Shown: positions 12,572 to 23,657 of the stretch, piece after piece
Position numbering within the stretch: the first letter of the stretch is position 1
Layout of the letters: each line of letters opens with the position of its first letter
NCBI GenBank assembly: GCA_963970005.1
Contig: CAXAMN010021284.1
Span: forward strand, 644,711-708,710
Direction of reading: 5' to 3'
DNA: 64,000 bases
Origin: Durusdinium trenchii
Taxonomy: Eukaryota; Sar; Dinophyceae; Suessiales; Symbiodiniaceae
Program-made: the position numbers and the translations under genes
Notes under the pieces: model-generated
Told to the model about the DNA's origin: nothing
Databases searched by the model: none
The model's input: the letters and a program-made list of their open reading frames with translations, nothing else

Positions 12572-13451
12572 AAAAGGATGGGCTTCGTGTGTTGCAGGAA
12601 GCAAAAAAGCATGGGTCAAGAGTCAAGAAGTGCCAAACATCTTTATTTGGTTGCAGAAGAAGCGGCATGAGCAAAAAGGCAAAGGAGAGCGGCATGACAT
12701 GAGCACTATATGTATTTATAGAATACACATATATGACTCCACTGCGCATGGAGACACCCTCGCAAGCCGCTCCATGTTGGTCGACTCCTGGGCGGGATAC
12801 GATCCCAACGGCTCATCCCGGTCCATGGAGTCCAACGGACCCGATGGATTGCCGTCACGGAGGTTGGGAGGTTGGATCGGTGTCCAATCGGAGTCATCTC
12901 CCATGGTTTGAAGACCCCAAAATCAATCAGGTGAGTAATGAAGGCTCGATCGTCTGAAGAAGGAAAGGACTTCAAACTGCGACACGACGTACATCCCCGC
13001 CTGTCTTTTGCAAGTATCTTGTCGTGGGGTGGGCGTCAATATGCGTCAATAGTTGCAATGAGATCCGTCCATTCAAATAACAAGAAAACCCAAGTCGATG
13101 AAACCACGTTGCAAGGTAACCGGCTTTGAACGATGCTGTGGATGCTGTGGAAACTGTTCCGTCTAAAATGATTTATATTGTTGGATTGTTTAGGTGGGTT
13201 ACTTCTTCAGAGAGGCCCCTTCCTCATTTTCTTGGAGTTTCATGCCACTTTGAACCCCCACATTTAAGGCGGTAGACCAAATATGGTTACAAGTTACAAG
13301 TTATTTACAAAAGTTTTTACACGATGACAAACTATAGAAGATATAGAAGTCGCTGGAGCAGGTGGTAGGCAGATGACAAGCCTGCTGACCTCAATAAGAA
13401 GAGGCTGGATCCATGATTTTCCATCTTTCAGCCGCTTGTAGCATCTTGCAG

Positions 13452-16400
13452 GGCCTGGAGCATCTCCGACCTGGCAGCTCAAGCCAGACAGTCTGCGCGG
13501 ACTTCTATGCGCCTGTGCGTCAGGGAGGGAGAGGCGAACCCGTTTCCATCAAACCCCCTTAGCCTATTCTATCTTTGTGCAGTACATTGCAGTACCGTGG
13601 GTGCGATCTTTTCTCCTTCCTGGTTGATTAGACTGGCTACACAAGCCTGCAGAAGCATGCATTAATTAAGGCGATCAAACCCAGTAGTCCACATGTCCAT
13701 ACACCTCCAAGAATTTGCTGTTGGAAAGGCTGACACCACTCCTCATCATTGTAGACTATAATATATATATATATAATCCTCCTTGAAGTTTTCACTACAG
13801 AATGAGACACCCCGGACTGTTTTGACAGGGGGCATTTTGTAGAGACTTACAGGGGGATATTATATACCTGGAGCCTTTTTTGTGACCTCTGTTTTGGAGG
13901 ATCAACTATCCAACATATGGTCAAACTTCCTATCAACACAAAGGTCAGTCAGGCTCTAGGTATATCCCTAGGGATCCAAGTACCTTCTCACAAGGTACTT
14001 GGACCCTCCAAACCTACATAACAGCGCCTCCAATCACCTTCTGAGAAGGTACTTGGATCCCTAGGGTATATATAATACAACACCTATAAGATCAAGAGCT
14101 CCATTCGATGCCGCCGCTCGCAGAGTAGATGGCCCCATCCGTTCTTCGGAACGTTCGCTCCGTTCTTCGGGCGGAACGAACGAAGGAGGTGGACGGGGCC
14201 ACGTGAACCGGGGCGGCACGGGGGCGTGAAGCATGTGGATTCTTCATGGTTTTTTGGGTTGGAATTCTCCATGAGTCTCCGATTCTCTGCAAGAACCATG
14301 CATTGGTCCATGCACAGAAGTGAAAGAACTCTCTTTATTTTTCCACAGTGACTCGCTGTCCACAAGGTCCTCTCAGACGTGGTCCGAAGCTGTCCGCCCT
14401 TTTTCGAAGCGGTCGACTTCAGATACCAACTGGTCCGGCCATGGGCAGCCACAGATCCCAGGTCACCGACCATCACCGACCACTTCTTTGAGGATCCTAT
14501 AGAATCCTAGAGGATCCTAGAGGGAACAAAGCACTCCTTGAAGAACTCATGCGTGCATCATGCTGGCTTGCGTCGCTTGCGTGAGGGAGTTTTCATCACA
14601 GCCAGCTGTTTGCTCCGAGTCGGGATTTCATGGTCATCCAACATGTAGGGCGTTAGTTCTGCCATACATGTAACCATGGATTCTTTCAGGGAAATGTAAT
14701 TGGTTGTGCAGAATGGAACATAGGTTGAGGTGCTGAACTCATAGGGCTTACCATTTACATCCATTTACCCACTCTTTTGAAACAGATTTGAAGACCTTTA
14801 AAGACTCCATTTGAGATCATTCCCTCGTCCTCAGGATGCCACCGTGCCGGGCGGCACAGGCAGCACTCGAGCAGCGATGTCATGGATGGAGCGGCATGAA
14901 ATCATTGTCATGTACTAACCCTACACCTCCTGGCCTACCTCCTGAGAAGATGGTTGGGGTGGGTGTCAGGGGGGTCTAACCACCGGTCACCTGAGGATAT
15001 GGGGCAGGAGCCCTAGGGTAAATTTTAGGGTTGACGGTCCCACCTCAGAAGGACTAACAAACCCGCCAAACCAACCTCGACCACATTCAACCACCACCTT
15101 TTTCAGATGTGGGCCAGGAGCCCGGCTGGGGGGCCCGTTGGGAGAGCAAAACATGTGCGCTGGAAAGGAGTGAGCTTGTTGGTCAAGACGGAATCGATTC
15201 TTGGTGTTTGGATGAGCTTTGAAGCTTGTTTCTTCGATCAGCATGTGTCGCCCTTTTGGGCAGCTGAAAGTAAACCTCAGAGCAGTGTGCAGTAAAACTC
15301 AGCCATGCCCACCTTCAGCCATCTCTTGTCAGAACGGTGTGGCAAAAAACGGTGTCTTTTTCACTGATTTCAGGGAGTGTACCAGTGTACCTGCCAGGGT
15401 GATATTCACAATGAGATACAATGAGTAGATTTGCTCAGCAATATCACCAAGAACGCAGGCGAGAGAACCGATGGCCACCGATGGCCCCCCATGTTTTTTT
15501 TTTCGTGGCCGACCTCGCTGTTCCCCCCCTGGTGGCCGCAACAAGAGCAGCAAGGAAACCCACCAAGAGCAGCATCAGTTCGGGACCAAACTCAACCTTT
15601 GACACAGATAAACATATTCGCATTGTTTTTGAACAGGTCAGGATGCGTTTGAGTACAACCGGACACTTTCATGATTGGATATATATATATATGTTACATG
15701 TATAATATAAGTGTAAAGCATATCCGGATGTTTCTTTCCAAGACCAGTTGGCCACCCATGGCAACCCACCTTGTTGTGGAAATGACTCAGGTATCCACCC
15801 TGGCACAAGGGCGTGGAGTGCATGGGCGTTCTGCCAGTCCGGGGCACCTAGTGGCCGGTCGAGGAGAGACAAGTCCTTCAACAGGTCAATGACACTTGTT
15901 TGCTGGATAGTATTATATATATAGACTATAGTAGTCCCCAAATACATAGATAGAAACGGTTTTCAATATTGTTTGTTTAATGGGAATCTATTTTTCTATC
16001 TATTTGGGGTTCTAGATGTAGTTAATGTCCCCATATGAAGAGGTGGTTCTATCCAAATGAGGAGATTTAGTTTTGTTTTGTTCATCAAGGTTCTGCGTTG
16101 ACAGAAAGACACCTGCACTGGAGGATGCAAACAATATATACCTACATGATCCTACATGTTACATGCAATGAGTCAATGAGGGTCCTTGAAGCAGATCCTG
16201 CGGTATGACCAAACAGATGGAAGTGGGAACACCACGACCGATGTCGATGGACATGGACGAGTAAAAAACATGTCAGACGGCGGAACCGGCAAAGAAAGGG
16301 TCACGCTTGCTTTTCTGACAACACTTCGTGTTCGATGGTTTTTGAGTTGAAAACAAACTTACCAGAATTCTTTTAAAACAAACTCACCAGTCGTCTTTTT

Positions 16401-18155
16401 GGGTTGATCGAACAGAGAGGGACCTGTTCACCGGTTCACCTGACTCGAAGGACCTGAGAATGAGTGAAGGCGTTGGAGTTCACTGGCGGGATTGTATGTG
16501 AGAGTCTCGCCAGGTGAACTGACTGGCGCTGGTGAATGGATCATCATTTGGGCAAGATGCTTTTCCTCAAACCTTTCCAGGGTTTGGAAGAAGGTCTTGC
16601 TTTTGACGGGTGGGTGGTACGTTTGTCATGGGTCTCAAGTTCAATTGCACCAAATGTTCAATATTGTCAGATCACCTAGTAGGAGAGGGGTAGCCACAGT
16701 ATGCAACAGTATTGACCCTTCTGCTTGTGGTTCCACGTGCAGCTTTCTGAGCACGCCGGTTCGTCAAAACAAGGAATCTCTTGAAATGCACATGAGTCAC
16801 ATGAGAGATCATGCTTTTAGGGCACTACATGGATGGTTTTGGGGCTACCTTTGGGCATTCCCGACATGAGCCAGGAAGCATTGTGCATCAACCAACCAGG
16901 ATCATTAATATTATATATACTACAAAGTCCTCCCAAATATACGCTTTTCAGTGCAGGAACCACTCTCAGTTCAGTCCCTACACCTGAACTCTCATTCAGA
17001 TAGTTTCCTTGTGAATGTCTACGTAACTCAGCTGAATGTTCTCTATCAGAGTCAACCAGAAATTCCTCCACAGCTTTACTTTATTCTACTTTGGTCTCTT
17101 GTATTGAAAGAGACGTCATTGCCTTCCTTAATCGAACACTCGGGAGAAGCACCCAGCACCCAGCCCAGCCGGCGCCCCGATCACTTCCCAACCGAACGGC
17201 GCGTCAACTGCAGGTGCCGATCTTCGAGCACCTGCAACGGCTTTGTCCCGGCTGGGCCCCCTCCGAGGCAGATCGGAGCGGAGCGCCGGGTTCGCAGAAG
17301 CTAAGCGCCCAGAAGCTGCCCCCCCTTTCAAAGATCAGGTGCAGGACAGAGAATCTAAGCTAACTTTTTGGGGGGGTCACTTGATGTATGGGAATTGCAT
17401 GGGTCTTTCATGTTCAAAGTAGTGCTGTATTTGACTTGGAATTTTCTTGTTCAGAATTGTTTTTGATGGTTATATGTGTTCCAACCAACAATATTTGTCC
17501 AACTGGTTTTTGACGTAGTTTCAATCTATTTGCATGTTCTAGGTTTTCTGTCTGTAGTGTTAAGGTATTGCAGCTGCTGAAATATCAAGTCGCGTGACCC
17601 GGGTTTTAATAACAGCACTGACCGCCGCGAGAGGGCTTACCTCAAGCAAAGGGTTTTGCAACATGTGGATTAGGCATTGCAGCAAGAACAATACCAGGAC
17701 CAGCCTGCGACCAGAGATTTGTAACATGGTTTGGTCGTGAGCAGATGCTTCAAACAAGGAACCTTGAGCCTCAGACAAGGGACTTTGTAAGGTGCGTGCT
17801 GGGTCTTGAGCAGGGCCTGTTTAAGACTAGAACGAACGGTCAGCGGATCTCATCCGCTGGCCTCGAGCAGCGGTCTTTTTGGAACGAAACGAGGTCCGAA
17901 ACACTTCAGGTTTCAGCGCGTCTTGAGCAAGGCTTGTCTTGAGTTTTGACTTAACAAGGCTTGAGAGAGCTTAAATCAAACTATTTGGAAGATGTGTATG
18001 TCCCTGCGCCAGGGCGAAGTGTTCTCAATCTTGCAAGCTTGCTGACAGTGGTGGTGCAGCATTTCCTGGTCACAGCAATGCAGACATCCGCCACCGCCGA
18101 ACAGGAGCCGGACTCGGATGCTTCCAGCAAGAAATTGACTGCCCACATGGCGTGA
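13452..18155 (+). CDS. Unrecognised multi-exon protein
   Basis: Exons chained by phase: 13452-13508, 14367-14461, 14835-14873, 15459-15577, 15791-15843, and one starting at 17214 (to about 17330). A last candidate exon runs from about 18052 to a stop at 18153-18155. The first five sum to 363 bases and stay open. Visible segments include SQTVCADFY then VLSDVVRSCPPFFEAVDFRY, LVRPWAATDP, FFFVADLAVPPLVAATRAA, IHPGTRAWSAWAFCQSG and VPIFEHLQRLCPGW. Donors are GC (three) and GT (two); every acceptor is AG followed by G. I do not recognise a family and assign no function. It could also be a 3' continuation of the RCC1-like gene or a 5' part of the methyltransferase gene, since phases allow both. Confidence is good that these exons are coding and low on gene limits. 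Confidence 0.55.
13961..14070. mobile_element. MITE-2 element
   Basis: The ends are inverted repeats of about 30 bases: TATCCCTAGGGATCCAAGTA at the left and the complement at the right (TACTTGGATCCCTAGGGTAT). The core, GGACCCTCCAAACCTACATA, recurs in reverse orientation in the copy at 59951-60070. No ORF. It sits in an intron of the unrecognised gene. Confidence 0.8.
15915..16012. mobile_element. Short foldback element, family 4
   Basis: The left arm (AGTCCCCAAATACATAGATAG) is matched in reverse by the right arm (CTATCTATTTGGGGTTCTAG). A related copy lies at 43867-43960 (AGTCCCCTACAAAAGATAG with TTTCTATCTATAAAGAGG). Arms are imperfect. Non-coding. Confidence 0.6.
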
Positions 18156-18424
18156 AGCGTTGTGGATGAGGTGAAGAGCAGTGGAGCCTTAACTCCTATA
18201 GGAGTTCAAGAACGAGAGTGGGGGTAGAAGATCAGAAGATTGGGCGGAAGGCTATTGCCCTCAGGTCATTATAATATGCAAATAGACCATTGGGATGGAA
18301 GGTCCTCATTTACTCTGAGAGGGATCGGCTTTCAATCTCCGCGCCAAGCGCAGCTGGTGCAGGAGCAGAGAAGCTTGGGTAGCTTGCGTGGTGTTGCTGC
18401 GTCCAGAAGGAGTAAACAATGTTG

Positions 18425-18560
18425 GTAGCTTCTTGCTCCTAGTAGTAAGGCCAGGAGCCCCTAGTAGCTTCCTTGCTCCTAGTAGTAATTCGTAAGGCCA
18501 GGAGCCCCTAGTAACTAGCGTTCTTGCTCCTAATAGCGATGCCCTTTGCTCCGTTTGTAG
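18425..18560. repeat. Dispersed repeat, family 3
   Basis: Built from repeated GTAGCTTCTTGCTCCTAGTAG and GCCAGGAGCCCCTAGTA blocks. Related sequence recurs at 54795-54905 and 61432-61580 and weakly at 45780-45840, in both orientations. Short, AT/GC-balanced and non-coding; the inverted internal structure suggests a foldback element. Confidence 0.6.
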
Positions 18561-18635
18561 CGTCCTCCAGCCCAGTCGCCGAAGGACCTCATCTTCTAGT
18601 TGATTGCGATATCTATCTCTTGGCATGGGTCATTA

Positions 18636-19052
18636 GCCGATTCAGAAACCAACCGATCAGGCAACTACGATTCAGAAACCAAAACAGCCGATTCAGAAAC
18701 CAAAATGGCCGATTCAGCAACTACGATTCAGAAACCAAAACAGTCCGATTCAGAAACCAACTGGTCTGATTCAGGAACCAAATGAGCCGATTCAGAAACC
18801 AAACGGGCCGATTCAGAAACCAAGCAAGTCCCGATTCAGAAACCAAAACAGCCGATTCAGAAACCAAGTCGGCCGATTCAGAAACCAAACCAGGCGATTC
18901 AGCAACTACGATTCAGAAACCAAAAGAGCCGATTCAGCAACCAAAAGAGCCGATTCAGAAACCAAAACAGCCGATTCAGAAACCAAAACGGCCGATTCAG
19001 AAACCAAAACAGTCGATTCAGAAACCAAGTTAGACTGTTCAGAAACTAAGCC
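18636..19052. repeat. Tandem array of about 20 copies of a 21-bp unit
   Basis: The unit is CCGATTCAGAAACCAAAAC plus two variable bases, with variants GATTCAGCAACTAC and CCAAACGGG. Because 21 is a multiple of three the array stays open in more than one frame (for example IQKPKQPIQKPK), but this looks like satellite drift and not a gene. An array of reverse-complement units lies at 19603-19830. Confidence 0.9.
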
Positions 19053-19054
19053 AA

Positions 19055-19450
19055 GATAATAGCGTTTTATGTGGATGCAAAGGGCTTTTACATTTAGTCA
19101 AGTAAGAAGTAGTGGTGGACGGCAGGAGGAGTGTGGGGTGGGGTGGGGTGGGGGGGGGAACCATGGCCAAGATAATAACTTATAACGTTCCATGTGGATG
19201 CAAAGGGATTTTACATGCATTCATATATGAGTTAACTTGTATCAACAGCATCTGGCTGAACAGAGTGGAGGGTAGGAGCAGTGTGGGGTGGTGGGGGTGT
19301 GGGGTGTGGGGGGGGGTTCATGGCCAAGATAATAACGTTCCATGTGGATGCAAAGGGCTTTTACATTCATTCAAGTAAGAATTAGTGGCGGACGGCAGGA
19401 GGAGTGTGGGGTGGGGGGGTGGATGGGAACCATGGCCAAGATAACAACGT
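19055..19450. repeat. Three and a half direct repeats of a 110-157 bp unit
   Basis: Each unit begins GCCAAGATAATA, passes CATGTGGATGCAAAGGG and TTTTACATT, and ends in a G-rich run (GTGTGGGGTGGGG). Starts are near 19055, 19163, 19322 and 19434. The second unit has an insertion of about 45 bases. The block sits between the two opposed 21-bp arrays. Confidence 0.85.
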
Positions 19451-19488
19451 TTCTCCTGTTGCTTCGCGGAGAGATTTTGCATCGGTGG

Positions 19489-19524
19489 CACTACCACCAT
19501 CTGCTACCACTACTACCACTACCA

Positions 19525-19573
<49 letters not shown>
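19489..19573. repeat. TAC trinucleotide microsatellite
   Basis: An interrupted ACCACT/TACCAC start passes into a pure TAC run of about 50 bases. The polythreonine, polytyrosine and polyvaline ORFs in this area are artefacts of the repeat. Confidence 0.95.
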
Positions 19574-19602
19574 CCGGGTCATCAGATTCTTCTGTTGGAA
19601 AT

Positions 19603-19830
19603 GTTTTTGGTTTTGGTTTCCTGGTTTTGGTTATGGAATCAGCGGCTTTGGTTACCGAATCAGCGGTTTTGGTTACCGAATCAGCAGTTTTGGTTACCGA
19701 ATCAGCGGGTTTTGGTTGCCGAATCAGCGGTTTTGGTTACCGAATCAGACGTTTTGGTTACCGAATCAGCGCTTTTGGTTACCGAATCATAGTTACCGAA
19801 TCAGACCGTTTGGTTGCCGAATCAGACGTC
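19603..19830. repeat. Tandem array of about 10 copies of a 21-bp unit, reverse of 18636-19052
   Basis: The unit TTTTGGTTACCGAATCAGC is the reverse complement, with a few changes, of the unit in the upstream array (CTGATTCGGTAACCAAAA against CCGATTCAGAAACCAAAA). The two arrays face each other across the repeats at 19055-19573, giving a large imperfect foldback. Confidence 0.85.
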
Positions 19831-20038
19831 GACCCTTGGCATGCACACAACCTCCAATCAAGGAGGGTGTAACTTCAGCACTCGGATGAACGCGGTGGTC
19901 TTGTGCGGTTTTCTCAGTGAGTCTTTGGGTCTACAAGCTCATCAACAGCAAATGTCCTACCTTCGAAAGATTATTCCAGATCGTATACCAGTTCTATTCC
20001 ATCTCCCAACACCTAATGAAGATCTTCCTCCATGCCAG

Positions 20039-23000
20039 ATCCATGGCCAGGCGGCGATGACTCGCCAGGGCAAGCGGCTCTTGGTCGCCGGGTGCGGATC
20101 AGGCACACGTGCACGCATGCGGCGGTGGCAATTTGTGGATGGGACAGAGTGATTCTGGAGGTCTTTTCGTGGATCCCTTTGTGTTTTAAGGCTTTGTTTG
20201 TTTTCTCTGTGGGTTCCATGTTTTGGGGAAAGATGCCTGTGATTCTGTGATGGATTCCGGATAATGGCGGTCAAACAGGGGTTGTGCGTTGGACTCTCCA
20301 ATCATATAGAAAAAATATGACAAACTTGGATTCTTTGTGTGTACCCCTGTATCAATCCTCTCCAAGTGAGAGCAGGTTTGGTTTTATACGCCTCTCCATG
20401 GGAGATGGTACTATATAGTAATTACAAACATGATCGCGCAGAGTGTCGCCACTTGCCTGATCATGCTTGTCAAATACAAGAACACATAGGTGTGGCCAGA
20501 GAAACTGCCAGGAGGTCTTCCTGTTTCCATACACACCCAGAACAAGGGAGAACCTGCGGGGAGAATCGGACTGCCCGGACTGCGTTAGAAAGATGGACAT
20601 CAAATAGACCAGTCATGATAGTCATAGTCTACATGACCCAGCCAGGGCCAAGAAGTCTCCCCATTGGGCCAAGAAGTCTCCCAAGTGAAAAACACACACA
20701 TAGCGGGAATGTGTGCAAGCAGCGGCTGCTGTCGAACTGCATCAACGTCCGGACTTATGGAGGGAACCTCCACCGGAACCCCTAAATGACATCTTTTCAT
20801 GACCGCAAAGTATCTAGATGAAACTGCGGACATTTCAACATTCTTCAACCAGCGGTTTCTGATGGTTTTGGTTACTTACGAACTCGATGTTCCTCCCTTT
20901 CAAAAAGCTGTTATTATGTCTTTTTTTGACATGTGTTTCACACCCTCGGCCCAGCCGCCATTCCGCCTCTCTCGCCCTGCCGACAAGTCCGAAAGCCGTC
21001 GTCGGTTGACCTCGCACGCGCGCGAGAAGGTCATCAAGTGGCAGTGGAACTCAAGACCTACAGCGACATCACCGAGTTGGTGGCATTTGACGTCTCCGCC
21101 CAGGAGAATTGACGACACGCCGATTACTGTATATTTCAACCCCTCGATAATCCGATAGGAAGAGGTTGTTCAATCCATGTTTGGGGTGGGTTTATGAATC
21201 AAGTGTCTACACTAAAGTTTAAAGTTGAGGGCCTTGGAGGAGGGGTGGATGGAAGGGGCTTGAGTTCAGTGGAGTCAAGTGGATTTTTGGGCTGCGAGTT
21301 CTGCAAGGTAGGGGCAGGGCATGCAGTTTCAAGGCTCTTGGAGCACAGATGAGTCATATGAGAACGTACAAATGGTCACATTGTTTGTTCACAGACGTGC
21401 CAGTATTGCATCAATAGTCTAAACTCCACAGCCGAAACAGCAGCAGCTTTTGGTTATTAAACGATATAATTCCCCAAGAAGGCACTGACTTTCAGAGCTT
21501 TTTTTCACGCGTTCCAGCCCCTCCAGCCCTCACTCGGCCAGAGCGTGGCGGTGGCGCAGCGGAAGTTGAAGGAGCTCTTGCCCGAACACATGGCCCGGAC
21601 ATGCAAGAGTGGAGGGAGTGGAAGAAGGACTGTCTGTTTTCAGAGGTGGAATGGTGGTGTGCTTTTTCACATGGGACGCCCGCTGAGAAAGTAGGTGTTA
21701 AAACGATTTACTGGCAAGCTCCAAGATACTGTACTGCTCATAACACGTTCAACAATGTTCATTACAATAATCTTAGACCAAGTCAATCCATATTCGCTTT
21801 GGGTTGGACACCTACGAACGTGTGGGGGTCAGTGGTTCCTGTGGCTAAACTGCTGGAATGTGGTCGTGCATGTGACTGTGCCAAATGCTACCCCCTTCAT
21901 CAATCACTGGTGCATCGCCAAGTTTGGCCCTCCACTTTTGGGTGGATACTTTGGGGTTGGAAATGGCAGCCAGCACTAGAACATGACTAGATACTGTATT
22001 TGTTTGCAATCCCAGAATAAGTCTGTTTGAAGTTGCTGGTCTAACATGGTGTATCATGCATGGTATAAAATATGGTAAAATATATAGATTTATGGGTATC
22101 AACGCTCTTAAGCGATCATCCTCAAACCTTTCCAAGAAACAAAGCCCCAGAAACCGTCCCTAACCGCCCACCGGCGGGTGTTCATGCCTCCGACAACCAC
22201 TGCCCACCGGCACAACGGCCCCCCAACGCCGCCAACGCCCGAGGCTCGGGTTCGCTTCCTTGTGGGAGACATCATGGACCTCACCTTAAGCTGCTGCGAC
22301 GGATTTCGGGGGATCCGGCATGGCATATATTCACTGCATCACTCAACTACACCACCATCCGGAAAGGGGCCCCATGGCCGGGTAAAGCCCGGCTTTCACG
22401 TTGTACACACATTTGCTTCAGAACCATCACATGCCGGTTCATTTGGCAGCTTTAGAATGCTTTATACCATACCCAAACGCTCCATGGTACTGCCATATAT
22501 GCCGCCCCATTGGGGTGGTTTGGGGGGTCAATGTTTGGGGTGGTTTGGGGGGTCAATGTAGGCATACATTCCATACATGGAGTGCCGGGATATTTACTTG
22601 ATTTGACTGGGAGAACACCACGTGGCACTGGTGCCAGGGTCCAAACTGCGGCATCCATGTGAGATCTCTGACGTCAGGTCATCCACTGTTGTCCGACGGC
22701 TTCGACTTGGTGGTCTGCTGCGGAGTGCTGCCACTCGCCGTTCTTCGCGCCGTCAGAGTCGGCCCAGGGCGGTGTCGGTGGGTTTCCGCCGATCGACGAC
22801 GTCCACGGTTCGACGTCCACGGCAGGTGGCATGGTTTTGGAGGGTCCGGTCTGAGCTTCGCAGGCCGGATCCAAGCGAAGGTTAGAGCACTTTAAGAATC
22901 GTTGTCTTGTGAGCTACCAGTTCTTTTCAATTGAGAGATCACAAGCTTCTGGGTCGGCACACCGGCACTCATGGTGCCAGAGCTATTGTTAGCCAGTTCA

Positions 23001-23657
23001 TAGAAAACATTGGAAAGCCGCTGCAGTTTGTGCATGTTTTGTGCAGCATGCCACATGCCAGTAGAACATATCTATGTGGTTGAAAATACATCACATGATT
23101 TGCATGTTGTTTTTTCTTGATGTGGATTATATAGGTAGGTCAGTGAATCTACATGACATGCTGAATGACTAATATATGTAATATACAGGATATATATATA
23201 TTATATATGTCCAATTTGTGTCGCTGGTTAGATGACCAAATCCACCCAGTCGCACCAGCACTAGGCAGCTAGACGTTGCCCAGGTCTTCAATACAAAGAC
23301 ATCATCAAAGTCTCGCAGATGGATCCGTTTCACAGTTTCTTGAATGCCAAAGTGGTTCCATCCATAGTCCCATCCATATATTAAACCCTTTTTTCTCACT
23401 CATATGTCCTATCTCCCATCGGAGCCTCTCCCAGATGTGTTTCCGCAATTTCCGTAAGTGGGTCCCCACATCTCGTCCATTTCCCAAGTGTCCCAAAAGC
23501 CTTTTCGTCAGCTCGGTGGGAACAGAGGCATCATTTGCCGAAGCCCTTGGAGGGTTTGCAGCGCTTGGCCTCCGTCCTGCGGCCTTCGGGTGTGGGGGAC
23601 GCCCAGGAGACGGCACGACGGGCAGTCGGGACGTGGCCGCGGGAGCACTTGAAGTGA
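20039..23657 (+). CDS. Class I SAM-dependent methyltransferase, six exons (5' end not found)
   Basis: Exons 20039 (or 20051)-20108, 21030-21103, 21542-21592, 22244-22289, 22678-22729 and 23528-23657 join in phase to 423 bases, 140 codons plus TGA. All core motifs appear in order: motif I KRLLVAGCGSGT; the acidic strand after it, ITELVAFDVSAQ; helix VAVAQRKLKELLPEH; VRFLVGDIMDLTL; motif IV FDLVVCCGVLHHL; then GLQRLASVLRPSG. These are the AdoMet-binding GxGxG loop, the ribose-binding acidic residue (Asp in FDVS) and the adenine-side GD. Donors are GT, GA, GC, GC, GC; acceptors AG followed by G except exon 3 (AG then A). The protein is short for the fold, so an N-terminal part is missing, perhaps upstream in 13.4-18.2 kb. 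The C terminus stops soon after the LRPSG turn, so it may be truncated or continue. The VAGCGxG form resembles methyltransferases fused to TPR or regulatory domains; substrate unknown. Confidence 0.85.
22471..22590. mobile_element. MITE-1 copy with an internal tandem duplication
   Basis: The left end is ACCCAAACGCTCCATGGTAC and the right end CATACATGGAGTGCCGGGA. Inside, a 22-bp block (GGTGGTTTGGGGGGTCAATG) occurs twice in tandem. It lies in the intron between methyltransferase exons four and five. Confidence 0.75.

Noticed and set aside
12938-13129. Possible further RCC1-like unit (SILSWGGRQYA)
   Set aside because: Only the WGG is shared; GGDS and the AFAAI strand are missing and no in-phase join to the previous exon was found.
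18636-19052. Regular direct repeats that could suggest a CRISPR array
   Set aside because: Units are 21 bp, contiguous and without unique spacers; this is a satellite.
19342-19889. ORFs of 161-176 codons
   Set aside because: They consist of the TAC run and the 21-bp array translated; no independent coding signal.
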